DNA of 64,000 bases from Acanthococcus lagerstroemiae (lineage: Eukaryota; Arthropoda; Insecta; Hemiptera; Eriococcidae), in NCBI GenBank assembly GCA_031841125.1, contig CM063112.1, positions 63,045,722 to 63,109,721 of the forward strand, read 5' to 3'. The notes under the pieces are model-generated. The model saw only the letters and a program-made list of their open reading frames with translations, was not told the origin of the DNA and ran no database searches. Both the position numbers and the translations under genes were made by a program. This document shows, piece after piece, positions 21,670-34,900 of the stretch; positions within the stretch are counted from its first letter, which is position 1, and each line of letters begins with the position of its first letter.

Positions 21670-24600
21670 ATGGACTTTTCAAATGATCTGCCAGAATTAA
21701 AGAAAGCCGAGGTTTGTATTTTCTGTTTCTACGATTACAGTATTCGCCATCATAATTTCCTGAAGTTCCATTGAGCGAATGTTTGTAGTATAAAACTCGT
21801 TCATTTTATAACGATTCTCAGAAATATAATACATATTCTAGGTGGATCATGTTGTCGAATTATACAAAAGTATCTATCAGTCAGCTGTCAGAATTGTGTC
21901 TGCAGTCGTTCTGAAACATCCAACGGAGTCATCAAACATCATCTTATCTGAATGGAGTCAACGTAACCTAGAACGGGGTTCTTCGTTTAGAATCTTGAGA
22001 ACGATGCTCTCAGATATATCTTTGAAATCATGTGTAGAGATCAATACTGTTGACATATCCAATTGGTAGGTTTTATTATTAGATTCGTTATATCTACTCA
22101 ACTACTCTGCGAACTCTTATGTCCTATCGTATTTCCAGGTCATTGAATGCGATGTCCAAATCGGAAAAGCTAAAAGCTGTGATACACACTACCTCTCCAG
22201 ATGGGCAGAAGAGTAACATGAAGTACTATTTGGAAATTTGGAATCAGGAGAAATCGCTCATGGTGTTCGATTTAGCTTCTTTGGAGTACCACGGTCCTGT
22301 TTACACTGATGGTAATGAATTTAGCTGTTCCTTTTACATCATCTACTCTGTTGATGAGTTCTATTTGTGAACGAGATTAGCCAGTACCGATGATGCGAGT
22401 CATTTTCTATGACAAAATATCGGTGCATTAATCGACCAAGTATGTAAGCGAGAGCAGAAGACGTAGAGACCAGAGAAGCCGATGTGCAGGATATAACGAT
22501 AACTAATTCTCGTACGCTGAAACTGTATACACTACGTTTATAAAATTACTAACTCGTTTCGCTTACAGAAATGTTCGGCACTCTCAACTGGACCGAGCAG
22601 GAAGACAAAGTCGTTTACATTGCCGAGAAGAATCCTCCGAAAACAGCTCCATTCTATCAACAAAAGGCCAAACCAGATGACTCATCTACCGATAAGAAAG
22701 AACCACTAGTGGTAATTATCTCAGTACACTAATGTAGACCAAATGATGTCGTCTTTTGATTTTAATTCTAGAAAAATTTTTAATTTTAGGGAGAGCAGTA
22801 CGTTTACGAAGATGACTGGGGTGAGCAAATGTCTCCGAAACGCCAATCTGTGATAGCGGTTTGTGATATACCGAAGAAGAGTATCAGTATTCTAGATGGT
22901 CTTCCCGAATACATCTGTCCTGGAAACGTGATCTGGGACCCAAGTGGTGAAGGCGTTGTCGGAGTTGGTTTCTATCACGACCCTAAAAGACTGGGCATTG
23001 TTTTCTGCACAAATAGACCGTGCTGCATTTTCTATTTGACCCTTGACGGGAAACACAGTGCGTTTTCAGATTACGAATTTTGAAAATGAATAAAATAAAA
23101 TGTAAGTATAACTAATGATCGTGTTGACATTATAGGTATACTAAGTGACAAAGAAATGTCAGTTATGTCCCCACGGTTTAGTCCCGATGGAAAGTATCTG
23201 ATTTGGTTGCAACATCCAAGAGGCGGGCCCCATGCTGCGGCAAAAGCTTTAGTGAAGTGCGTTTGGAGCTCGAAGAGGGTGAGATTATTATTTGCTTACA
23301 TCAGCATGGAACGTTTATCGAATTTCATGTAGAGTATGAATATATTTACTAAACATATTTTTCAACAGGATGGTCAGATCGGCGTGCAACAAAAAGGGGT
23401 TTTCAAAATAGGAAAGTTTAGTGTTCTTGGAATTTGATAAAAGTTCTTCCTTTTCAAACGGAATTGAACGTATTACTGACTTTCGGTTTCCAAGCTTGAA
23501 GGTATATGTATTCAGCGCTCATTGTTGAAGAGCTGACTTTGGTCCCCGGGTTTTAACTTCAGGATTTTTTTTCTAGACTGCCCCTCCCTTCTTTCGATTA
23601 GCTATTGGTTCATCTGCCTTCCTCTCCATCTTTCCCTCTCTGTACCTGTCTTCCTTATTGTCTCTGTCTGTCTATCCGACTGCTTACCACTGGCTTACTT
23701 GCGTGTTTGTCTATATGCCCACCTATCTGGCTGGTGGTGGGATAGCTACGAGCTAGCTAGATTGCTAGCTGTTGCTCATTATGGCCGGCTGTGCCTGTAT
23801 CTGGTTAGGTCCTAGAATAACGGATTTGTCTTGGTACATTTTCGGTCGGTAGGTTGGCCGCACATCGAACTTCATAATCAATGAGGGAGGCGGCGGTGGA
23901 GGCCAGATTTGTGCTGCATGAATATCAGTTTTAATCACAATCAGGGATAAAGTTCGAAGGAAACTGTTTTGTTTTTCAACGGAATTCGGGAATATTCGGT
24001 CTATATAATTTATTTCATATATTGAGGAAGAAGACATTTCAAACAAGACGTAAATATTCTAATTTACCTTTGTCAATGCTGCATCACGTTCAGCGAAGAA
24101 CAGAGGGTACCGATTCATGAACCGCTGTATCTTCCGATTGCAATACTTATAATCAGCAACCGATATTGTCGCTATAATTTGCCATGTTTGTAAGACAGGG
24201 CTTTTGACTTGAGACGGTTGATTTCTTCTAGGTTACCACTGTAGTTGACATCATCGATAAAGTTACTGTTACCAAGAACGGAAAAGAATTCTATGGGATT
24301 TTCACCGCCGTGTTTCCTCGTAGATGTTGGACTGCAGACAGCAGATACGTGCTCTTCAGTACCGTTCAAAAATACAGGATCAATTCTTACATCGTTGATA
24401 TCAGTTAGTTCAAATTGATGTGAAAAACTAAACTTTTTTAATAGAGATCTCTTGAGAATTCGAAAGTCACTGTGATTTTATTTTACAGATGATGGAAGCA
24501 TTTGGGATATCGGTTCAGCTGACGAAAACGAGAGCACGTCAATTCTAGACGTATCCGAAGACGACTTCGTTATTGGTGATAAATCGTCATTCAAGCAGCC

Positions 24601-26467
24601 TCATGGTCTGGCTTCATTGCACGTGCCTTCAGTGTTGTACGCAAGTGACTTAGTGGAGCCATGTTGGAATAGCTTATCAAAGCCGACTCATTTAAATGAC
24701 ACAAATATCATTTCTCAGTTCCCAGTGTATGATGTGAAGACGAGAAAAGGTGAGCAAGTTTGAACTAGAAGCACTGGTTACAGCAGAGATTAATGTTGTA
24801 GTATCTGAAAATTAAATAATTACCTCATATTTTGCAGACCGTTGCTTTGCCACGTATTACGGTCCAGAAAGAGACGAACATCGATCAGTTCCGGTGTTAG
24901 TGTATCCTCACGGTGGTCCTCATGCTATCACCCCGAGTGCTTTCAATCCAGCCTTCCACTTCTTCACTTGCGCTGGTATTTCAGTTCATTAACCCGTTTG
25001 AGTTATTAATATGAACGTACTGATGAAGAAGAAATGGAGGGAGCCTTCTCCTTCGAAAGTTTAACGATTGGCTTCAGTTGGAAAATGAGTGGCCCTTGGT
25101 AGGGAAAGTTGTTTGCCTACTTACCACTGAAATTAGTTATATAACCTCAAAAATTTATGGATTGGTTCTGCCCCCCCCCCTCCTCCAGCAATTTTTTTCG
25201 GTACGCCCTGATCACGAAATGAAACATGCTGCGGCATGAATAATAAATCGCTTCCGATTTCAGGTTTTGGTATCCTTATCGTTCATTACCGAGGATCTCT
25301 TGGCTGTGGTCAGAACTATGTGAATGCTTTGTTGGGCCATATCGGAGCGCTAGATGTGGACGATTGCTTTGCAACCCTGAAAAATGCTCTGGAAAAATTT
25401 CCATGGTTAGATGGAGATAACGTGGTTTTATATGGTGGATCTCACGGTGGATTTTTAGTGACCCACTTGAGCTCGCAGTATCCGGTATTCTCTTATTTAT
25501 TCCTATAAATATTACCGATCGTAGAATCGGTGGCATTACTGTAGTGTTTTTATTCACAGGATGCCTTCAAGGCGACGGTGGCTATGAATCCGGTTACTAA
25601 TATTCCGGCAATGGTGTTTACTACGGACATCCCTGACTGGTAAAACTGATTTCCATTTGAAAATTATGGTATGCTTGATAGCTTTGGACTAAATAATTGT
25701 ATCTGGCATTGCTTCAGGGCTGTTGTTGAATGTGGATTCCCATACGATGGGATAGCTACCGTTATGGAAAACTCCGAGTTATGGAAGAAGATGAGGGATG
25801 TGTCGCCGGTGAAAAATGTGCGGAACGTTAAAACGCCTACGTTATTGTTACTTGGCAAGAAAGACCTGAGAGTGTCACCTTATCAAGGCCTCTCTTACGG
25901 CAATATGCTGAGGGAATATAAAGTGCCTACAAAGTGAGTTTTACAGCTAGAAACCATTTTCAACAACTTTTGTGTACTTCACAATTGTTGACAAACCAAT
26001 TTGCTGAGCCCTGATGGATGAGTCTAATTCTTTAAGCAATTTGACAAGTTTTCGTTCAGGATTCGTCTGAGGTTTCGCGTCTGTTAGCCGTACTACAGCT
26101 GCTATTCCAGTTTTCAAAATAGGCGGTGAAGTCTTGAAACCAATTTTGCTTCTGTAAATTAATGCGAATATGCAGCATTGTTTTCATATTCGCAAAAAAT
26201 CGAAATTGCTCCTCCAATTTTTCGAGGTAGACTAGATGAACATTTGAAGTTTTGATGTATCCATCGAAGGCTGTCACCTGGCAAAGCATTTTCAAATTAC
26301 GAAATAACACAGCTTATAATATAAAAATATCATTGTGCAACTCTTACAGAATATTATACTACAACGACAATCATTCACTATGCTCAGTTCCTGTGGAAAT
26401 GGATAGACTCATAAATGCTGTTATCTGGTTCAAAAGATGTCTGAACGCAAGTAGAACACGTGAATGA
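21670..26467 (+). CDS. APEH: acylamino-acid-releasing enzyme (acylaminoacyl-peptidase), paralogue B
   Basis: Thirteen exons: 21670-21711, 21842-22065, 22139-22311, 22569-22711, 22790-23057, 23136-23278, 24232-24403, 24489-24749, 24838-24975, 25264-25484, 25560-25639, 25718-25933, 26350-26467. Translation gives 732 residues with no stop. Nine of the thirteen exons have exactly the same length as in paralogue A and all intron phases match, so the pair arose by tandem duplication of a whole gene. The hydrolase domain has HGGPH, Ser581 in GGSHGG, Asp671 in GKKDLRV and His702 in DNHSL, and keeps TDIPDW. It should have the same reaction as paralogue A: release of an N-acyl amino acid from short peptides. 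Intron 6 (23279-24231) is the longest, with a CTGT-rich stretch but no gene. The ATG was chosen by matching exon 1 of paralogue A. Confidence 0.9.
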
Positions 26468-27076
26468 CGTAAAGATATCTAATAATTGCTCATGTTTTTT
26501 ACTAATGATTTTCCTTTTTTGTACGTTATCCATTTTTCAAGTATAATTCTGAAATAACATTCAAACAGTCTTGAAAGTTGGTTACGTTATCTTTCTGCCG
26601 CAGCTTGTTTTAGACTGAACGTAGGTATGCTGCTGTGTTGAAATCGATGTACACAATTGATTTTTCGTATCGTGTGATCATCAATATGATATGTGTGCGA
26701 CCGAGTAATTGTTTTCTTTAAATACACGAGAATTTGGATAAACAACACTCACTATATTTGATTAAATACAAACGAACATAAATACCTACACTCTTTAACT
26801 GTGGTACACAAAGGCGATAGAAGAACTTCGTGAAATGAACAAAGCGCAAATAAAACGTACACTTTAGTAACAGCTAGAAGTGAATTTGAGAATAGTTAAT
26901 TCGCACTAGGTGTACCGAATTCAAGTATGCTGTATACAAAATTACAAAAATTAAAATACATGGTCCGGATTAACGGCCGAGCGACTGGAATAGATATCAT
27001 CGGTGAAATAAATGCAGTCTCTGTGAATAATTCATGGAGAATACGAATGCGCTCGTAGCGGACAATTAATTCAATT
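26468..27076. other. convergent intergenic region between APEH-B and HSBP1
   Basis: Holds the 3' ends of two convergent genes. An AATAAA at about 26849 could serve the plus-strand gene. No other feature is seen. Confidence 0.4.
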
Positions 27077-28016
27077 TCACTTATCAGGAACTTCGACTCC
27101 GGCTTGGGTCATGAGATCGGCGATATTTTTTTCAAGGTCGTCGATGCGATTGCCCATGTCATCTAGTAAGGATGAGTTAAAGAAAATGGTACAAGCACGG
27201 TATCACTCACTTTCAAAATTAGAAAAAAAGCAAGTTCTTTGCCGAAATATATTCTTACTGAAGCATAATTTAGTCCACTACAATGGTAACCAGGTAACGA
27301 CGTGGTTTATAAGAACCCATTACCAAAGGAAACCGTGATAATGAATCATACACATGCAAATCGCATATTAATGCTCTCATACTACAAAACACAAAAGTTA
27401 AAGCGATGGTACTCTAATAACACAAGTTAGATTACTATAAATTCAACTGATCCAGTTTCTATCGATGAAAACTCGTGCAACCGGAACAGTTCGATTTAGT
27501 ATTGATTACCAGTGTACAGATGTACATTAAACATGGACATACAAACCAATTTAGAAGATTACCAGTAAATAAGCCAACCCAAAAGTACTCTCAAAACCCC
27601 TTCCGTTGGATACTAATTCATTTGAATACTCCAGCAGACTACATACGCAAACCATAAAAAAGCGAATTAGAAAGGACATTCGATTTTCGGCATTCAACCA
27701 TCTACAGTTCTACAGGATAACTTTACAACTAAGTAATATTAAAGGATATTTCTCGTTAAAATCTGATCTGACATGGTCTGGAATTTCTCTTGTATCTGGG
27801 TTAAGAGCAACTGAATCTGAAATGCAAAAATAATGAATATCAGGATGGCACAATGACGGGTTGTACATAGCTTGGTTCGTGCAAGAGCAAAGTAGCTTCA
27901 GACACTGCACTTACATAATCAGTCAATTCCTGTATGTTTTTCGGGTAATTGTTAACATTACTCACAGCGAGATTTTCTTTGCCGTCTTCTTTCACATCAC
28001 CTTTCATATCACTCAT
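27077..28016 (-). CDS. HSBP1: heat shock factor-binding protein 1
   Basis: Three coding exons on the minus strand, 28016-27915, 27816-27750 and 27165-27077, predict 85 residues (human 76). Exon 1 ends KNIQELTDY, exon 2 carries [17 protein letters not shown] and exon 3 gives [17 protein letters not shown]. The last two are near identical to the conserved heptad-repeat core of HSBP1. HSBP1 is a small coiled-coil oligomer known to bind the trimerisation region of HSF1 and dampen its activity. The first intron is an ordinary GTAAGT/CAG intron; the second (27166-27749) has AT-AC ends. A splice acceptor at 28037-28040, just upstream of the ATG, shows the start codon lies in a second exon with a 5' non-coding exon further upstream. 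It is divergent from the large gene at 28963. Confidence 0.9.
27166..27749 (-). other. U12-type AT-AC intron of HSBP1
   Basis: On the minus strand the intron begins ATATCCTTT at 27749, an exact match to the U12 AT-AC donor consensus, and ends CCTTAC at 27166. TTCTTTAAC, one mismatch from the U12 branch consensus, lies 11 bases before the end. Joining at these ends restores the conserved [12 protein letters not shown] frame. No GT donor is available before the in-frame TAA that otherwise ends exon 2. Confidence 0.85.
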
Positions 28017-28036
28017 GTTGGATTCGTGTAGAGGTG

Positions 28037-28957
28037 CTGCGATGAAACAGGAATACAACGAATGACGAAACTAGGCGAATTTGATCTGATTTAACGAATT
28101 ATTTTTGCTAAGAAATTAATTAGAACACACGGTAGCAATAAAATTTAGTTAATATAAATAACATCAGGTAGTAAGTCTACAATACGAAAATCTTACGTAT
28201 TTGAAGAAATTTTGTGGATTAGATTGATAATTCTGTGATAAGCCGAAAATTGTATATTTTTTTCGTCTGAAGGTAGTGGTGTGGTAACATTGGTAACATG
28301 TAACATATTTGAATTTGAATATGAGTGGTTTTTGTAATGGTAACACTGTGAAATTGATTTGAGTGCGCCCTAAAAAGGTTTTAAACTCAGTATAGTTTAG
28401 GCCTCTTTTCCCTGAATACTTCAATGGCATTCTAGATAATGACCGAGCCCCAAATCCAGCAAAAAGAAAAGCTCATACGCTCGGCTCATACCTTGGTTCG
28501 GTTCTTGTTATATATCGTGTTTGTTATACAATTTTTTTGAGGAAGTGAAGTAAAATAGTGAAATTAAGACGAAATATCTCGTATCTCGTATGCACATTTT
28601 ACGTTCTGTCTTTTCCAAAATGTATTTAAAGTCAACGAAGTAGCAATGAGTATACACACCGCTTGAGTCGATCGGTACTTTCCTTAATTATGCTCTCATT
28701 TTCTTGATGCAAGTGTCTTCTCATTTTGGTAAGCGGCTTTTCTTGTCACCTGGTTTTCTGTGTAACAGACGACTCGAGTAATTGAATTCGGTTGTAAGCT
28801 GATGTATTTTTATGTTGCGATTTGCACCTCTTATAATTTATTTGGATCCGCGCTACCGGAAAACTTCCAGTATAAGGTTGTTAGCTTGACCTGTATCTGA
28901 GACATCAACTGGTACAAGTCTCTAGTCAGTTTCTATTTTAATAACTCGTATTTACAG
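28037..28957. other. divergent promoter region between HSBP1 and the large gene
   Basis: Both neighbours have splice acceptors immediately before their start codons, so each must have a non-coding first exon somewhere in this interval. No core promoter motif can be assigned with confidence. Confidence 0.4.
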
Positions 28958-28962
28958 AAACG

Positions 28963-31900
28963 ATGTCAACGATGCCGTCAAATGTCAACGATTTCAGCTA
29001 CTGCATGATACTAGGATTAAAAAATGCCCTCTTAGAAACCAAGTAAGTTACGGAATAAAGTATTTCACTGAAGTATCATTGAATATGTAATGTTCGTGGA
29101 GTAATTTTCTAATGTTTCGCTTGTAGCTCTGAAATTCGTCGACTGAAGAAGGATGCCTTCGAATCTTACCTCAAATTTTGTAAAGAAAAGTCTGCTTCCG
29201 CGGCGATCAGAATGAAATTCAGCCATGAGAAAACAGAATTGAACGAAGTAAGTTATTACATGATTAGATTACTTCCTAGAATAAAAATGATCCTGCAATA
29301 CAAACACATATATCAGGTGGAAAAATAGTTGTTTTGAATTGGATTTAGAGATTTTAGTAGAATATTTAATTGTATTTTTGTTGTCAAGTCTTTTCTTTTT
29401 AATTGTGTTTGAATTTCGTAGAAGATTAAAAAACTGCAAATTAGAGTAAGCGAACTAGAGACCGAATTGAAGGAGAAGGAAAACGATAATGTAAATTTGA
29501 ACTTCAAGGTTAATGAACTGAAAGCCTTTGTGGAAGAAAAAATAAAGGAGATCGATTCGTTGCGAGCTAAAAGTAAGAATTTATAGTTCTTTCTGTGGTA
29601 TTACATTGAAATGTATCTTGAAGCTAATGTCGGGTATAAAATCATGATCATTTAAATTTGTGTTCTGTGTATTGACGGTCAGTTTTACAATTTCAGATGA
29701 CAGTAAAGCTCAAAAACCATCTTCGAAAGAAGCTTATCGAATAAAATACCGAATGCTGGAGAGAAATCTGAAAAGCCTTATTAAAAATGCTCAGAACAAA
29801 CCAGGTAATATTTGTTCAAATGAGTTTGATAGTGTATTACGCCCCTTAGCAATCGAATTTGGATTTCGGAAATTTTAAAGTTATTTGAGGTTTTGTAAGT
29901 GAGAGAAAAAACGTGTAAGTTATGTTTCCTGTCCTGTGAATTCGCATAGTAGTAAGCATTATCTCGCTCTTCAAGATCATCGGGTGACTTGCTATAACTT
30001 TGAAAAATGAATCGAAATGTGATCTTCATAATGATTGGAAATCAGTTTTCAGTTAGTGATGTCGGTAACGTGTCATAACTTTCCTGACGTATTTCACCAA
30101 TAGATTAGTGGTTCAAAAAATCACTTTAATCATTACACTACACAACAGCATAAAAAACAAGATTATATGATTTTAGTTGTATTTGGAATGCTGAATACGA
30201 TGGCGTTATCCATTTTTCTCGAGAACCTCTCGTTTTCCATATTCAAAATTGAAATTGTATTAAAATTTTCACGTTTTATTCCTTTTTGTCATGCAGGAAT
30301 ACTGATACAGATAACAATACTGAACCCGTATAGTTGTTCGATCAGTAGTATCATCTTGATGATACTAAAATTTACATGATAGGAAAAAACAATGAACTAT
30401 AATCAAAAAATTAACATCGGCATTAAATTCCTCGTTGAAAATACATATAGAATCATGTATTCTCATGCCATTGTTTTTTGAAAAATTTTAAGTTGCTGTA
30501 TAGTGTTACTGTCTGTGGTCACTGTGGTAACTTGAGATTAATTGGAAAAATGTGATCTTAGCGTGACCCAAAATCAATTTTCAGGTGCTGATATTGGCGG
30601 TAACTTGACAAAACTTTTTTTGAGTAATCTTACTCAACCATAATTTATATGTATTTCTGAAGCAGTACACCATCTTAACATTATTATAATTGAAATTTAA
30701 TTTTTTCCAGCTTCGAAAGTACTTCAGGATATATCGAACCTCATTCTGAAAGATGATGAGAAGGACTTATCTGTACAAGAATCGTTTCCTGTCTACGACT
30801 ATACAGAACCTATTTCCATAAAAATCACGTTACCCGACTTATTATCCTTAAATGCGAGTAATAGTTTCAGCCAGCCTGTGGATTTTAACCTGTATCATTC
30901 TCCTAGTATAACTGAAACTAATTTGTCGGACTCGAAAGAGAAGTTACCCGATTTGCTGCAAAGTGAAGACGATTCAATCTCACCAGTTTCTAATGATATT
31001 GATGCAAGAACATCTGGAGGTCAAAATCTCGAACCAGATCCTGAAAAAAAAGAGAACCCTATTCCAGAAGATGAAAATCCTAGATCAGACCCTGAAGAAA
31101 AGAGTCTTGTTTCAGTTGCCAATGTTTCACCCTGCCTGAAAGCAGGAGGCAATAGAAGTCCGATTAATTTGGAATCCAAAGTCAGTAGCTTTTCTATTTT
31201 CGAACCAGTTTACACTGCTGATGAACTGAAGTTGAAAGGCAGTGACAGTCCGATCAATTTGAATTCCCAGGTCAGGAACGTTTCTATTTTCGAACCAATT
31301 CACATTGCCCATGAGCTGAAGTTGAAAGGCAGTGAAAATCCGATTAATTTGGATTCCCAAGTCAGTAACGTGTCTATTTTCGAGCCGGTTAATATTGCCA
31401 ATGAACTAATATCAGATGATAGGAATCGTAAGTCAGATAGTGAAGAAGATAGTCTTGTTACTGCTAATGAACTGAAGTCAAATGATAGAAATCGCGAGTC
31501 AGATATTGAAGAAGATAGTTCTGTTCCTGCCAATAAACTGAAGTCAGATAGAAATCGCGAGTCACATACTGAAGAAGATAGTCCTGTTCCTACCAGGGAA
31601 CTGAAACCAGATAATAGAAGTTGCGAGACAGATACTGAAGAAGATGATCCTGTTCCTGCCAATAAACTGAGGTCAGATGATGGAAATCGCGAGTCAGATG
31701 CTGAAGAAGATAGTCGTGTTAGTGCCAGGGAACTGAAATCAGATGATGGGAATTGCGGGTCAGATATTGAAGAAGATAGTCCTGTTCCTGCCAGGGAACT
31801 GAAACCAGATAATAGAAGTTGCGAGACAGATACTGAAGAAGGTGATCCTGTTCCTGCCAATAAACTGAAGTCAGATGATAGAAATCGCGAGTCAGATGCT

Positions 31901-34900
31901 GAAGAAGATAGTCGTGTTAGTGCCAAGGAACTGAAGTCAAATGATAAAAATCGTAAGCCATGTACTAAAGAGGAGAGTCTTGTTACGATTGAAAATACTT
32001 CACCGTGTATAAAAGAAAAATATGGTGAAAGTCAGATCAGTGTGGAATCCAAGGCTCTCAGCGTTTCTATTTTCGATCCGATCAATGTGACCGATCCAGA
32101 ACTCACGACCGAGTCAAATGTTCCGGTTCAAAAATGTCAGGATACGACATTAAATTCATCACTCATTCGCCGAACTTACGAAAATCCGAAAGATTCTCCG
32201 TTAAATTCGTTACATATTCCAGTTGGCAATGATAAACCAGAAGATTCTTCGTTGCGATCTTCACTCAAGGTAAATACACTCAACGAAGTATGTCCTAATG
32301 TTTCTGAAATTTTAAATGAGATGACTTTCCCTCATAGAGTGGGGTTAAAAAGTGCCAAAATGTTTGCAGAGTTTACTAAACAAAAAGATGAGTATCCTGA
32401 AATGGACGTTGAGAAGGAAGGTCCGCGAATATCAGTTTCTTGTGATGTCCGAACAAAACCTGATGACTATAAAAAAGTGAAATCAGAGCCTCGATACATC
32501 GGGAGTCCTATTTCTGTTCCAAATCCTGCATCATGTGCGAAATCGGAGTGGGAAGTATTTCCATCAGATTGTGTATCAAAAGTCAATGAAGTTGCTACTG
32601 TTGAGCCGGCTAATATTACCAGTGGATTGGCATCAAATGTTAGTGAACCCGCACCTATGAATAAAGAAAAAACAGAATCTAAATTTTATTCCCCTGATCG
32701 TAAATATCAAGATTTCTGGTTAAATTCTTCGCCAGATCCTGGGGACAACGGAAATCCTGTTTCAGTTCCAAATGCTGCGCCATGTGTGAGAAAGAAGAGA
32801 AAACTACCTCCGTCAGATTGTGTATCAACACCTACCAAAATTGCTATTGTTGAGCCGGTCAATGTTGCTAATGAATTGAAGTCAAACGTTACGAAACTCA
32901 CATTCATAAATTATGAAAAAACAGAATCCAAATTGCCTGCTCCTGATCGTAAATGTCAAAATTCTTTGTTAAAACTTTCACCCAAGAAGGAAACATCGGA
33001 TAACATAGGTCAAATTATAAATGAGATGACCTTTTTGCATCGAGAAGCGTTGAGAAGCCACAAACTGTTCGCCGAGTTTGCAAACGAAATAGATGAATGC
33101 CCGGAAGTTGAAGTAAAAGTGAAGCCTTGCTGTTCTGATGGGGATGATTCTGAGTATATAGTGTTGGCTGAAGTACTTCCCGAAAACTACGAATATATCG
33201 AGCATCATTCTCCAAAGTCGTCGGTGGATTTCACAGACCGGTTGCTAGCCAATCAAATTATCACTAACACTCTGACAGATACAAACTTGAAAACTATGAA
33301 ACTAACACAAATTGACTTGGAGCAGTCGGCCATCGGCATTGCCAGTAGTGATAACGTGTTACTTGAAGCCCTGAGCCAGCCTGTTAACAAAAACTTAATC
33401 TCGCATGGTGAATTACACGCCTCTTCAGATGCTATAGATTATAACAGCCAACATGATGAGTTTGTTAACAAGAACTTAAGCTCGCATGGTGAATTACACG
33501 CCTCTTTAAAGGCTATAGATTATAACAGCCAAGGTGATAAGTCTGTTAACAAGAACTTAGACTCGCGTGGTGAATTACACGGCTCTTCAGATGCTATAGA
33601 TTATAACAGCCAACGTGATGAGTCTCTTAACAAGAACTTATGCTCGCGTGGTGAATTACACGCCTCTTCAGATGCTATAGATTATAACAGTCAACGTGAT
33701 GATGTCAAGTTACCTCTTACAGCTCTGAGTCAACATGCGTGTGAAAGCTTCCCCACTTCTATGGATACTGCAGACGATGCAAGTGATGTTGAAGAAGAAG
33801 ATAAACTAGTCATTGATGAAGATATTCCTGCAAACTGTACGGAAAATCCAGCCATCGTTAAATATAACCCGGATAGTAATCTATGTAAGTACTCAACTTC
33901 GTTTCATTCTGAATTATGTATTTTAACTTACGATGGAACGTTGTGTATCTAGCATCGTTTCTATGTGAAGTACATACATTAATACGTAACGTATGAATGA
34001 CAACTTCGTCGTCATGAAGTTATAAAGATTTACCAAATGAGTCGTAGGAAAAGGCGAAAGATTTCACGTACTTTATCAGATGAACGATATCCAAGTCGTG
34101 AAGTTCCAAGATTTACCGAACATGTAATAGTAAAAGGCAAAAGATATCACGTACCGTAATTGGGAAGCGTCTGTTTTTAGGTCAGAAATTATAAATAAGG
34201 AAAAAACTGAATCTTGATACTTGTCAGCTCCCGCCCCACCCTGGGTCGACAGTTTGCGCGTATGCCCCCCCCCCTTAATTCATTGGTGTTAGATTGGTTG
34301 CTACTAAGTGTTTTGTGTATTCGTGTCTCGGGCTCTACAAATTCAAGTCCAGTAGACAAAAAATTCTGTTCAAATCTTTAAAATCTTTTTTTTTTCTATC
34401 CGATATTAAATTTGTTGACCAGTCGTTGCCTTTTGCCTGTAGATTTTGTTTGTCGTCAATGATAATAATGTTCTATAGTTGAAGACATTTTGAATCCATC
34501 ATCTTTTTCATGTTGGACCATCCCTAGCTTCAAAACGGTGCGAATCTCAAATTCTTCCCTGTTGTATGATTTCTCATTGATTAGTTTCCCTCTACAGAGT
34601 GTTTCTAGAGAGTTTTGTCTTGTTTTTAGTCATTGGTACAGGGCTCTAGAGTATGCATTTATTACCGGTTTCTCGACAGTTGGTCCTTGAGAGTAACGCA
34701 GATCTCTCATGAGACATCGCGTTTGTAATGGCATGAAAGCGGGTGCTGATTGTCACGAATTGTAATAACTAATATCTGTTAAATTTTGATAATCATAGCT
34801 TCAGTCAAAAATAACATAGTTACAGTCATTTTGGAGGAGATATCATGATGTTTAGTGTTTGATTGTATTTCACGTTATTGCAATTCATGACATAGTGCGC

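Noticed and set aside
27710..27910. Minus ORF over HSBP1 exon 2 in another frame
   Set aside because: The frame giving [11 protein letters not shown] matches HSBP1; the listed frame does not match anything.
31300..31926. 208-codon minus-strand ORF opposite the acidic repeat
   Set aside because: Its length follows from the 66-bp periodicity, which is a multiple of three. It is a serine-rich mirror of the real coding strand.
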